A DNA stretch of 64,000 nt from Bryoerythrophyllum caledonicum (lineage: Eukaryota; Streptophyta; Bryopsida; Pottiales; Pottiaceae), in NCBI GenBank assembly GCA_963971425.1, contig OZ020517.1:10542501-10606500 (forward strand), given 5' to 3'. This document shows, in pieces, positions 48,668 to 58,581 of the stretch. A model generated the notes under the pieces. It did not search any database. It was not told where the DNA came from and saw only the letters and a list, made by a program, of their open reading frames with translations. The stretch's first letter is position 1; each line of letters begins with the position of its first letter. The translations under genes and the position numbers were made by a program.

Positions 48668-48890
48668 GCGATGCTATCTTGTGAGCGGTGATCGATGAGC
48701 AGTGAGCGGTGAGCGGTGAGTAAAAAAAAATAGGAGGAAAATAATGATTTTGTACCTTTTTTGAAAAAAATGAAAGTGTTACCTATTACTAAACTATAAA
48801 ACCTAAAATATAAACTCTAAACCCTTAACCCTAAATTCGATTGCTCAATGCTCACCGCTCCACATTTACTGCTCATTAGATAGCAATCCT
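48668..48890. mobile_element. Possible MITE with imperfect inverted ends
   Basis: The left end GATGCTATCTTGTGAGCGG and the right end CTCATTAGATAGCAATCC are inverted copies of each other, as are the inner GTGAGCGGTGAGC and GCTCACCGCTC blocks, around an AT-rich centre with TAAACCCTAAA-like text. No clean target duplication was found. Confidence 0.5.
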
Positions 48891-50007
48891 TGTGCAAAAT
48901 AGAAATGGTTGAAGGTGGATACAAATTTGGGTTAAGGCACTGTACGACGGGCTCGTAATGGAAATGGCCTTAGCTTGAGTAAACTTTGATTTTGTGGTTT
49001 GGACATATGATAGCATGGAGGGGACATGCAAATGATGATGTTCTCATTTGTAAGGCAAATGAGTTTTGTAACTGAGATACATGCAAGAAAAAGCCACATA
49101 CTTTTTTAGACTAGCCACTCTCTTATTTAAACCTTGACAATAGAACGGAGAAGGCCATAAAGGTGGCTCAACATTTAAATTGTCGTGCAACAATGGCCAT
49201 ATTATACAAACTCAACAACACTGCTAATGATACAACACTAAATGTCAACATGAACTCTTAATGCGGAGAATTGTAACTTCATATTTAAACCAACTTTACA
49301 TATGGTGTTACAAAAAAATCAAATTGTAGAAGATTGAAAAATGGCAAAATGTGACAAAGATACAAGGTTCAAGGTTTAGAGTTCAGGGTGGCGTATGTCC
49401 TTCAGTTGTATGTGGTTCACACCTAAACCCGAGCTTTATGCGTAGCTTCCAAATTGAGGTAATTTTTCTCTTTGTTGCATGTGTTACATTCAACGGTGTG
49501 TGTAGGATTGAATATGGTGGGAGTGTTTACGATAAGCCCCCCCATAAGCAACCAAATCCGGTAACCAAGAGCTATAGATTTGGGGTCTATCCAACTCACT
49601 TCCATCCCAATATCACCCATTCAATTCGGTATTTGTCAAGACCCCTTACCTTTAATTGACACTTATGGGAGGAACCTATTAGTGGCCACCTTCTAAAAAT
49701 GGCAGCACACTTTTGAAAATTCATAACTAATTAACATTTCATCGGAAAAACATGATATCACTTGCATTGAAATTGTAATCACATTGGCTATCAGTCCAAA
49801 TTAAGTGTAATATAATTTGTGCTCCTCATAAATGCACATTTGCTTTACTTGTCGGTTATAAGGGGGGTTTACCTTAGGTGGTCACGTAGCACGTTCAGGT
49901 GAACTAAATCTGAAACACGTGTTGTGGTGAATGGTGATTACTGAGGTGGTTGGTTCCCAATTCTATGCAACAATAGCAAATGTCTTTCCAGGGGTCCGGG
50001 TATTAAC
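48891..50007. other. Gene-free stretch
   Basis: No supportable coding or RNA feature between the MITE and the second duplicated segment. Confidence 0.4.
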
Positions 50008-50480
50008 AGGGTGAGCACCCGAGTATCTCCCGAGTATCAGGGGATGTAGCTCAAATGGTAGAGCGCTCGATTCGCATTCGAGAGGCAGGGGAATCGATGC
50101 CCCCCATCTCCATCCATGTTTTTTAACTTGTAGTGTAAGTGTGACAGTAGCAAGAGGTGGATGGATGAATTTTTTTGCTTAGATGGATTTTTTTCTTTTT
50201 TTTCCCAAAAATACATAATTCCTATATAGCTACTCTATTAGCTTGTCACTACTGAGCTTTGTAAGTTGCCTATGCTTTATCACCGCCCTTGCCTCTCCCC
50301 AAACTCATCCAATGTCCCTTTGTGTTTCCTCCCCGTGCCTATATAATTGCCCTCCAAGTTGTTGATCTCCACCAGTGCCTGCCTCTGAGCTGTCGTTCTC
50401 CACCGTTGCCTTCCTTTGAGCTGCCGATATCCACCGTTGGCTTCCTCCGAGTTGCCGATATCCACCGTTGCCTTCCTCCA
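50008..50480. repeat. Duplicated segment, copy 2 (contains tRNA-Ala)
   Basis: It is collinear with 46608-47130, including the tRNA, the GGATGGAT tract, TATAATTGCCCTCCAAG and a few TCCACCGTTGCCTTCC units. The long minisatellite that follows copy 1 is absent or much reduced here. Confidence 0.85.
50040..50112 (+). tRNA. tRNA-Ala (CGC), second copy
   Basis: It has the same 73-nt sequence as 46644-46716 except for one G-to-A change in the T stem (GGGGA against CCCCC), which leaves an A-C mismatch next to the T loop. Acceptor, D and anticodon stems are intact. Probably still transcribed, possibly less stable. Confidence 0.9.
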
Positions 50481-50519
50481 AGCTGCTGATATCCGCCGTT
50501 GCCCATATCAAACCGTATT

Positions 50520-51700
50520 TTTATAAGTTTGCTTTAAGCACTGACAAACGCCGTCTTTCAACAATACCCCTATTTATATCTATTGATTGATTTACATAAT
50601 TCTTGCCACTCTTCATATCCCAAGATCCTTCTTGAGTTTGGTCTGGCATTCCAACCTCCATTTTTCCATAGCTTCCTCTATCCCATCTAATTTGTCTTCC
50701 ATGGCCATACTTGGAGCTCGTAGCACTAGCAACCTTGTTGCCTATCCCGTGAACAATAAGGGTATTGCCACTGTCACTGGTGTCGCGCTAAGTGTTTGGT
50801 TCTGTTTTCAGCAAGAGAGTATTTGTGTAGAGGAAGTCTATGACAATCATTGTTTGTTTGTGTTGTACACGACACCTAGTCAGTCCATAGTGAATGATGT
50901 TTTTGACAAGGAATGAAATCTTCATATGAATATGCTCACATATAAATGTTTGCACACGCATGGTTGAAATTATTTTGAAGAAAAAAAAATCTACAAGACA
51001 ACATTTTAGATTGTGAAATAGACTTATAGTAGAATTGTCTTGATATATATGTAATATAGAAAAGAGGCCATATTATGTTTTCATTTGAAAAATTCTTGGA
51101 TAGAATTGTCTTGTGATATGGGCAAAAAACTCTTATATCATATATGTTTAAAGTAGTGAAAATCATATATACTCTATCATGATTCTATGAAATCATATGA
51201 ATTATATTTAGAACCTACATGAAATATGATTCTATATGTGCTATAATAAATAAGTTGTAACTTAGGATCAAATGTAACATTATAAACTCATATATTATAG
51301 TTCAAAGTGATTATATGAAAAGTTGAAAGTGGTGTCCACATAGGCTAGATATGATAATGAGTGTTGTAATATATCTGGTATGTTTTTGCATTTCACTTTC
51401 TTTTTAATTTCTCAAGTAAAGCAAATAGATTATAAAATCATTGTTGTACTCTCTTTATACTTGAACATGTACCAGTTGCTTGGATTTCTTGTTCTACTCA
51501 GGTGTGGAACATCTGAGGAGCCAAAATGTGGCTTCTTTGATGGCTTTAAATGCATGATACTTGATGATGAATTGCAAATTTTCATCTAGTTCCTTTTGGG
51601 AGACTCCTCTTGAATGTGTAAGTATTGAATGATGGTGAAACTTGCCTCATTATGGTAATATGTTATTCTCTAAGAAAAGAAAATCTTTGTGACATGAGGA
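50520..51700. other. AT-rich gene-free stretch
   Basis: Short frames exist (for example 50587-50916) but they lack domain character. I found no feature to support. Confidence 0.35.
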
Positions 51701-52096
51701 TTAACCCTCAAAGGTCAATGCAGACCATATACATGGTTAGATATTTTACTCCTAACATACAAAACATGTACTAAAATTTAGCAAGACACACACCTTTGGA
51801 TTGAGAGATCTCTTACTAACATGTTTCATTTGGAGGTCATTTCAATATCTAAACGTTATCATGCTTAGATACAACACCATATATGTTGAATTCACAACCA
51901 TTTTGCAACTTTTGAAGCTTGTAGTAGGTACAATAATGATCTAAATCAAAATTTTCATGTGTCATTGGATTGAGCTTGATACAAATACAAACTTTTGTAA
52001 CTATCATATTCATCAATTCTTACACCTTGTATGTCAAATACATAGAAAACATCATGTTGCAACCTAAACGTGGCTTTTCAAACCTTTAAGGGTTAA
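51701..52096. mobile_element. TTAA-flanked element, 396 bp
   Basis: It starts TTAACCCTCAAAGGTCAATG and ends CAAACCTTTAAGGGTTAA. It keeps TTAA and the CCCT..AAGG ends; the interior does not match the long copies, so it is a separate or very old subfamily. Confidence 0.6.
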
Positions 52097-53248
52097 TGTA
52101 GCAACATGATTGATAGTGAAACACGTATAATAGTACTATATGTGATATACTGGATTCAAGTCCGTAGTACTTCATGTTATATCAATTGTTGAACCCTAGG
52201 GTGATATTTGGCACTATTGTGCTGAATAGTTAATATTCAAGTGTCTAAAAATAGAAAATCCTTCAAATTTCTTTATTCAACGTGTTCATTTTGACGTTTT
52301 TGAAATAAAGTTGGTAGCTATTTTTGAAAACATTTAAAGCCAGATCTAGCCCTAGGGTAGGATAGTATCTTCATGTGATCTCATCTCTAAAAAATGAAAT
52401 AAAAGAATATTCATTTGTATTCAATGACAAATTAGAGCCCAAGTTAGCATGAAGATTGGAACTCTTATCAAGAACAGATTATGAATATCATCCAAATTGA
52501 TTCCATGTCAGGTTGGTTTGAAGCTTTGTGTAGGCAACCAGGATGACCAGGTGACTTAGATTAGTATCCCCCTTTAATCCTAGAGCGTCGGAGCGGCCAA
52601 AATGTGGTTGTTTGGATGACAATTGTTTGTGGAGAGATTATTGAGAGTGTAATCATTAGATGACAATGAAACTTGCCTCATTGAGGTAACCGTGTGATAC
52701 CTAGAGAAAATAATGTTTGTGACGTTGAATTCAATGCAGTGTATTTTAGAAACTACTAGCTCTAATTTTAAATCTGAATTTGAGTCATTAAAATGACACT
52801 TTTTGAAGTTGAGCCCAACGGATGAAATGAAGTCTATTACGTCTAGCTTCCATTCCCAATTTCAACGTAAAACTGAAGAAGTTATTGCAAGGTTGGACAT
52901 TGGACTTATGACTAAGGTTGACCAATTAAGCACAATTTGTATTTGATATGAGTTTTCTCCACTCTCTTTTGATATGAAAAGTACAATAAATTGAGCTCTT
53001 CTAGAAAATTCTGAAATTTTTACAACACATACAAAACATGTCATCTCATCTTCGAAAATAAAGGAAATAAAATTTCACATATTTTTTTAAAGAAATGAGT
53101 GCACACAACAAAATGGAGATCAAAGTTTTTTTTAATTTGTGCCAGAAAAAAGAAAAAATGAAGATTGGGATTGATACCCGGTCATAGGTGATCTCAGGTA
53201 TCAATCCTGCGTTCTGGCTTTACGCGGGGGGTGTCGCTCTGCGATGAC
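52097..53248. other. Gene-free stretch
   Basis: AT-rich with no supported feature. Confidence 0.35.
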
Positions 53249-53325
53249 TTGAACACTTGGAAACGGCAATTTGCTTGAACACTTTTAAACGGCAATTTGC
53301 TTGAACACTTGTAAACGGCAATTCC
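53249..53325. repeat. Three tandem 26-bp units
   Basis: TTGAACACTTGGAAACGGCA plus ATTTGC is repeated three times with one- or two-base differences, about 100 bp before the small frame at 53423. Confidence 0.8.
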
Positions 53326-53422
53326 CTCCAATTCTCTCGAAGGTTTGAAGGCAAGGTTGACATATGTAAACTAGACAAGATGATGATCCGGATTCATTGT
53401 TTCCTGCCATTAATTTTATGAG

Positions 53423-53623
53423 ATGGACACTCTGTTGCGCGCGGCGTTACTTGGTATTTTGTTTGTGATCGTGTGGGAATTGATCCGGTACTGCGTGCTG
53501 TCCATGTTTTTTTATTGTGTTCCTTGGTTACGAAACCCTAGGGATCCGCTATATCAGGTTGTCAAAAGTGACAAGGAGAACGAGTCCAAGATGTCTAATA
53601 GCACTTACTGGTGGAGAGTTTAG
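53423..53623 (+). CDS. Small hypothetical membrane protein
   Basis: 66 codons from an ATG: a hydrophobic N-terminal segment (LLGILFVIVWELIRYCVL, about residues 9-27) and a charged tail (KSDKENESK). I recognise no family and see no splice or promoter evidence, so it may be a chance frame. It is the only ATG-initiated frame in this stretch with a plausible membrane span. Confidence 0.25.
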   Translation: MDTLLRAALLGILFVIVWELIRYCVLSMFFYCVPWLRNPRDPLYQVVKSDKENESKMSNSTYWWRV

Positions 53624-53756
53624 TTGAGATTAGGTGAGAATTAGTCTAGTTAGTTTCATGTAGGAAATCTTGAGACGATTTGTTGCTGAATTTCACGTAT
53701 ACATTGAGTTTGTTGAACTCGTGCAACGAGGCTTCAGATCACGAGAGATAGACGCG

Positions 53757-53939
53757 ATGGTGATGGAGGCGGGGACCAATAGTGGCAGTGGCGCGGGGAA
53801 TGGCGAAGCAGCAGTGCTTGCGCAGGAGCTCTCGGAGGTGTAGCGCTTGTTCGACGACAGATGCGAGTTCATGCGCAATGAGGCCTTCGACGATGCGGCC
53901 GAGTGCTTCAACAAAACGCTCGAGATTTGGTTGTGGTAA
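53757..53939 (+). pseudogene. TPR-type first-exon relic, NASP-like
   Basis: The frame from the ATG at 53757 reads AAVLAQELSEV, then an in-frame TAG (53841), then RLFDDRCEFMRNEAFDDAAE and CFNKTLEI. The pattern G/C-x-x-x-M-x-x-x-x-F-D-D-A-A-x-C-F-x-x-x-L-E-I is that of the first TPR in NASP/SHNi-TPR histone chaperones. The GC-rich text stands out from its AT-rich surroundings, as in an exon. No further exons are seen before the assembly gap at 54252. Either a pseudogene fragment or an exon with a sequencing error. Confidence 0.4.
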
Positions 53940-54251
53940 ATTTTACTGCGAATTTTTTTGGTTGACTTCTTCGATCACGTGTTCAATGTTCTCTTGCTTA
54001 TTATTCGTGTACATTGTTGTCGGCACTCTTTAGTATTCGGAGCGTTCAGGTTGAACCTCGCGTTAATGTTATTGTGTATCGAGATAATCTGTAGGTGAAG
54101 ATGTTGAGGTTTTATGTTTTGTGTTGGGTTACCAATCCCACGCCCTTTGGGTCTGAGAATGTCCTAGGACGAGGACGTCCTGACGTCACGTTGGACGCAC
54201 AGTTTGCAGGGGGGTAAAATGCATTTACGGAAGGCCCTAGTAAGTTTTCTG

Positions 54252-54451
54252 NNNNNNNNNNNNNNNNNNNNNNNNNNNNNNNNNNNNNNNNNNNNNNNNN
54301 NNNNNNNNNNNNNNNNNNNNNNNNNNNNNNNNNNNNNNNNNNNNNNNNNNNNNNNNNNNNNNNNNNNNNNNNNNNNNNNNNNNNNNNNNNNNNNNNNNNN
54401 NNNNNNNNNNNNNNNNNNNNNNNNNNNNNNNNNNNNNNNNNNNNNNNNNNN
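54252..54451. other. Assembly gap (200 N)
   Basis: Exactly 200 N, a fixed-size placeholder. It follows a GC-richer patch with GACGAGGACGTCCTGACGTC. Confidence 0.99.
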
Positions 54452-55004
54452 CAACTAAAAAAAAGCAGATGCAACTCAGATCGGACCAAAGCTCCAAGTT
54501 TTAGATGCAACCACGCAATCTTCCTGAACATTGAAACTCTCACCTGCAAAAAGGTATGTGTAAGTGATCACCGCAACCAAGGATCACAAGTGTTTGATGA
54601 GAATGATCAGAGTAAAGTTGTGGAGGAAGAATCTTGATGAGCTATAACTTGTTACCTCCGAATTTATGCAAAGTCGGCGTCGCTTGCGTGCTTCCTGAAC
54701 GATTTTCCGACATATCTTATGCACTGTTTCGGAGCTTCAACTATCCGCCTTGGATTGAGAATCTTTCTTGTTAACAATTCTCTTCTCTGTCTGTATTGAA
54801 AGCGGACTTCAGACTGACGACTGGTGGAAAGACAGGAGTCTATCTACGGCTGGAGTAGATTCTGTCCAGCTTCTTCTACGTTGGTGGTACATCTTACCTT
54901 TGTCCGGCGCTTGTCTGAGGTGGGCCTAGAGAAAGTATATTGATTTGTTGCTTTTTTGGGCCGGTTGGTATCTTTGTTCTTTAGTTATTGTTATTTTATA
55001 CTTA
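54452..55004. other. Gene-free stretch
   Basis: No supported gene. CTACGGCTGGAGTAGATTC near 54846 is shared with about 39569. Confidence 0.35.
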
Positions 55005-55665
55005 CCGGTTGTCCCCAATGGGTTGTGTAAGTTCACGTAAGTACTAAAATTGTAAAAGTAAAAATCAAAGTAAATATAACAAAAGTAAATGCCACGTGTT
55101 GTTGCCTCCTATGGCGGGTATCACCTAGGTATCACGTATATCCTTAGGGCTTTTATTATATAGAGACACTAGTGAACCCTCCGTTGTCCTCACAGACCAA
55201 TGATAATCCCCAATAAAGTAAACATAGGTCTATCAGATAGATGCCTGGATTTCCTAAGTATACAAGGTAAAAGTGACCCAGATATTGCCATGTGGCGCAT
55301 TTTGGATGCCTAGGTATTGGTCCGGTTATTGGCCTAGCTCTTTTATAATGTAGGGTAGACTAGTATATCCACCCGTTGTCCCCAAAGGGTAGTGTAAGTT
55401 TGGTTAAGGTAACTAAAATTGTAAAAGTAGAAGAGAAAGTGAAAGAAATAAAAGTAAATGTCATATGTCGCGGCCTTCTACGGCGGGTACCAGCTAAGTA
55501 TCCCCCGTTTCCATCACTAGGTATTTCCTTCCTTTTTTACCTAGCTATTGCCACGTGTCAGGAAAGCCAATATTAGGAAATGACGGGTATCGCCATGTGG
55601 TGCAACGGATTGCTTAGGTATCAGCCGGGTATTGGCCCCTCCTTTTTTTTACATGTAGCCTTGTT
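55005..55665. repeat. Dispersed repeat, two copies left of the glycine-rich gene
   Basis: Copies at about 55005-55180 and 55372-55655 share GTTGTCCCCAA, GTAAGTT, ACTAAAATTGTAAAAGTA, AAAAGTAAATGCCACGTGTT and GGCGGGTATCACCTAGGTAT in the same order. Related copies lie right of the gene at 57080-57240 and 57425-57690. No inverted ends are seen; the class is unknown. Confidence 0.7.
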
Positions 55666-55784
55666 TTATTGGAAGACAGTTCAGTACCCTAAGTCTATTT
55701 CTTTTCCCATTATCAAATAATGACAATCATACTACTAAAATCATAATTTACGTAGTGAACCACGCAGCGATCAACCACGGAGTC

Positions 55785-55890
55785 AACCGTGCAGTGAACC
55801 ATAAAAACGTTGCAGCCAACCGCTCAGTCAACCGTGCAGTGAACCATAAAAACGTTGTAGCCAACCGCTCAGTCAACGGCACAGTGAATC
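55785..55890. repeat. About 52-bp tandem duplication
   Basis: AACCGCTCAGTCAACCGTGC followed by AGTGAACCATAAAAACGTTG is present twice in tandem with partial copies at both ends. Confidence 0.75.
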
Positions 55891-56165
55891 ATGTTACCTT
55901 TTTTATATTAGTTTGTAATATAAAAACTATATAAAATGGTTGGACTAATGCTTTGCAAATCAAGCGCCAATTGCTAGTATATATAATAATAGAGAGAAAT
56001 TTACATTCAAACCTACTTTTCGTTTTGTGAGGCCTTCCACAATCGTTAGGGCTCCAACACACCCCCATCCGCACTCATGCTTTATTACTTTTACTTTCAA
56101 GTTTTACTTCACAATGTCTTTGCATTATTTTTAGTTTAGAGTATTTTATTTACTTTCTTTCCAAC

Positions 56166-56173
56166 TATATAAA
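56166..56173 (+). promoter_or_regulatory. TATA box of the glycine-rich protein gene
   Basis: CTATATAAACA lies about 140 bases upstream of the ATG at 56312, a normal distance for a plant gene with a 5' UTR of about 100 bases. No other match fits as well in the upstream 200 bases. Confidence 0.5.
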
Positions 56174-56311
56174 CAAGTGAGTAATGGTCAAATGTAATAT
56201 ATTTTCTGGTATATTTCACAATACACATAAATATATTTCCAAGTTCCGCTACAAATTAAAATATTTTTTTAATTATTTAGGAAAATCTCTACTCTTTACT
56301 TTTGCATCATT

Positions 56312-56737
56312 ATGGACGCATCATCTAGCAAAATTTTGCGGTTTTTAGTTGTTGCAATTATGGTTGCTACAATAGTCATGATGGAGGGTTTCAATTTTGT
56401 GGAAGCCACTCAAATTACACGTCAACCACATCGAAAGTTGCTCCAAGGTCCTTTTGGTGGTGGCAGTGGTGGTGGATTTGGTCAAGGCGACGGAGGTGGT
56501 GGATCTGGTCCAGGCGGCGGAGGTGGTGGATTTGGTCCAGGCGGCGGAGGTGGTGGATTTGGTCCTGGCAACGGAGGTGGTGGATTTGGTCCAAGCAGCG
56601 GAGGCGGAGGATTTGGTTCCAGTGGCGGGTTTCAACCAAACGTCCCAAGCACGGCAAATCCAAAGACTGGAACGCATAAGCATGGCAGCTGCAAGCACCA
56701 TTGCGTTAAGGGAATGCCCGGTCCACCAAGTAAATAG
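56312..56737 (+). CDS. Secreted glycine-rich protein, 141 aa
   Basis: Single exon. Residues about 10-32 (RFLVVAIMVATIVMMEG and following) are a signal peptide or anchor, so the product probably enters the secretory pathway. Residues about 48-106 are repeats of the type GGGGFGPG/SGGGGFG, as in plant cell-wall glycine-rich proteins. Before the repeats lies QPHRKLLQ, which could be a processing site. The C-terminal 30 residues are different: NPKTGTHKHGSCKHHCVKG then MPGPPSK, His-rich with two cysteines and a Pro-Gly-rich end. That tail could be a small signalling or metal-binding peptide, but this is inference. A TATA box lies upstream, and copies of one dispersed repeat flank the gene on both sides. 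Confidence 0.75.
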   Translation: MDASSSKILRFLVVAIMVATIVMMEGFNFVEATQITRQPHRKLLQGPFGGGSGGGFGQGDGGGGSGPGGGGGGFGPGGGGGGFGPGNGGGGFGPSSGGGGFGSSGGFQPNVPSTANPKTGTHKHGSCKHHCVKGMPGPPSK

Positions 56738-57074
56738 ACAATAGAATTCACATGAATATAATATTCTAGTTTAGAGTCTCTTTGGTTTATAGTATTTGTC
56801 ATTCATATTTTATTATTTATGGTGTCGTATTCAATATACCATGTGGTGATTACACATGGACTTTCTTAGTATAACGAAGCAGTATTTCAACGTGGATCAA
56901 ATGATTGTTTTTGTTTAATATTCATATAATTTCTCATTATTTTCAATTAATAATTCAACACATTTAAATCTTTCTTTCTCTCACATTCAACCCTTTCCTA
57001 GTAAGCCTTTCATGATAAATCTCGTCAGAAACATATAAAGCTATTGTCATTTATTCCAAAACTACAATACTAAT

Positions 57075-57690
57075 CCCTTGTCTACAATGGGCAATGTAAG
57101 TTTAGGTCAGTTAACTAAAATCATAAAATAAAAGAAAATGCTACATAATTGGTGGTGCTTCCTACGACAAGTATCACCTAGGTATTACATGATACCCATA
57201 GGACTTTTATTATAAAGAGATAGAGAGACTAGTTAACTCTAAAAATATCTATAATATCGTCAAAGAGGGAGAGAAGCTACTTAGATTCATGGTATTACAT
57301 GGTGACCTCTCTTTTTTCTTCTTAGAGATGGCTAAAATATATTCTAACTTCAATTTGAAGACCACCAAGCTCTAATAAGATTTCACTTGAAAGACCACCA
57401 AATTCTTTTATGTTTTTATTAGTATACCGACCCTTGTTTCAAACGGGTAGTGTAAGTTACGTAAGGTAATTAAATTTTTTAAAAATAAAAAATTTAAATA
57501 TAATAAAAGTAAATGCCACATGTTGTTGGGTCCTTTGGCTTGATACCTAGGTGATACCCGCACACATTTTATTGTTCCTAGCTATTGCCACGTGTCAAGG
57601 AAGTCCAATATTGGGGTAGCCCGGGTATCTCCACGTGATGCAAGGGATTGCTTGGATATTGACCGGGTATTGACCCTTCTTCTTTTATTA
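57075..57690. repeat. Dispersed repeat, two copies right of the glycine-rich gene
   Basis: About 57080-57240 (CCTTGTCTACAATGGGCAAT, GTATCACCTAGGTATTACAT) and about 57425-57690 (CCCTTGTTTCAAACGGGTAG, TAGCTATTGCCACGTGTCAA, GCTTGGATATTGACCGGGTA) match the two left-hand copies in the same orientation. Confidence 0.65.
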
Positions 57691-57699
57691 TATGTAATA

Positions 57700-58465
57700 G
57701 ATAAAATTTAATAAGTATCAATATATTAAGTCACAAGTGTAAGTTTGTTTGTTTCGTGATAACTTTGAAATCTCCTAATTTGCCTTGAGTAATCTTGGAG
57801 CATATGATGCATCCTTTGAAAGCTCTTCAAGCAAAGAGGTGCAAGGACTTGGTCTCAAGAAAAAAAAATATTGAATTTCCAAAGTGTTGTCTAGTTCAAA
57901 AGATTCAAATAATTGGTTTAATGCTCAGTCTATCATGCTTGATTGTGGTTTCGGCACTTCACCTATATCTTAAATTTCTCTCTAATTTCAACAAATGAAC
58001 ATTTTTAACAAGCAATTTTTTTATATTCTTATTAATACTTTAAGGCTGGTGAGCTTTTTTAGCATGCAAGAATCTACGAGAGTTCTAGATCATGCACAAC
58101 AAAATCTACGCACTAAATACATTTCATCACAACCCCCATTCACAGTAATCACTGTCGCTTGCCAATACTTACACCAATTTTTGTAGCAATTATCTCAGTA
58201 GATGCCCATCTTCTTCCACCTTTCTCATCATTTTTATCTTTCATGGAAGTGGCCTGAAGCAGTTGCTATCGAAATTATTGTGTTGAAACAACCCAAAATG
58301 GGTTGTTAGTCCTTAAAAGGTTCACATGAATGATTTGGATTATTCAAAAAACCAATTGGGTAAGACGCATCTACGACTATGGTACATTTGGCCTTCGTCT
58401 GGTCGATGGTTTGATAACCTCGTTCCCGAAGTGCGCACCGCGTTCCCCACAAGGCCAGTATACAA
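57700..58465. other. Gene-free; relic similar to 34030-34260
   Basis: From about 58070 to 58320 the text (ATCTACGAGAGTTCTAGATC, CATTTCATCACAACCCCCAT) resembles the last intron of squalene synthase at 34005-34260. It ends in TTAGTCCTTAAAAGG, a worn end of the TTAA family. Confidence 0.45.
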
Positions 58466-58469
58466 TCCC

Positions 58470-58485
58470 AAACCCTAAACCCTAG
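58470..58485 (+). promoter_or_regulatory. Double telo-box upstream of the eS21 gene
   Basis: AAACCCTAAACCCTAG stands about 100 bases before the start codon. Telo-boxes (AAACCCTAA) are a known, common promoter element of plant ribosomal protein genes. Two more (GAAACCCTAA) lie in intron 1 near 58807 and 58827. Confidence 0.75.
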
Positions 58486-58581
58486 TGCTCCTCTTTCGCA
58501 GCTCACCATCTCGTCTCCTCCGCAGCGCTCGCCTCGCCGTCGCCCCACGCTCACAGCCAGCGCCACCACCACTCTTCCATC

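Noticed and set aside
50587-50916. 109-codon plus-strand frame
   Set aside because: No domain, no usable ATG at its start and composition like the surrounding non-coding DNA.
57795-57998. 67-codon frame with a hydrophobic end
   Set aside because: It sits in AT-rich repeat-like sequence, has no homologous feature I can name and no promoter or splice evidence.
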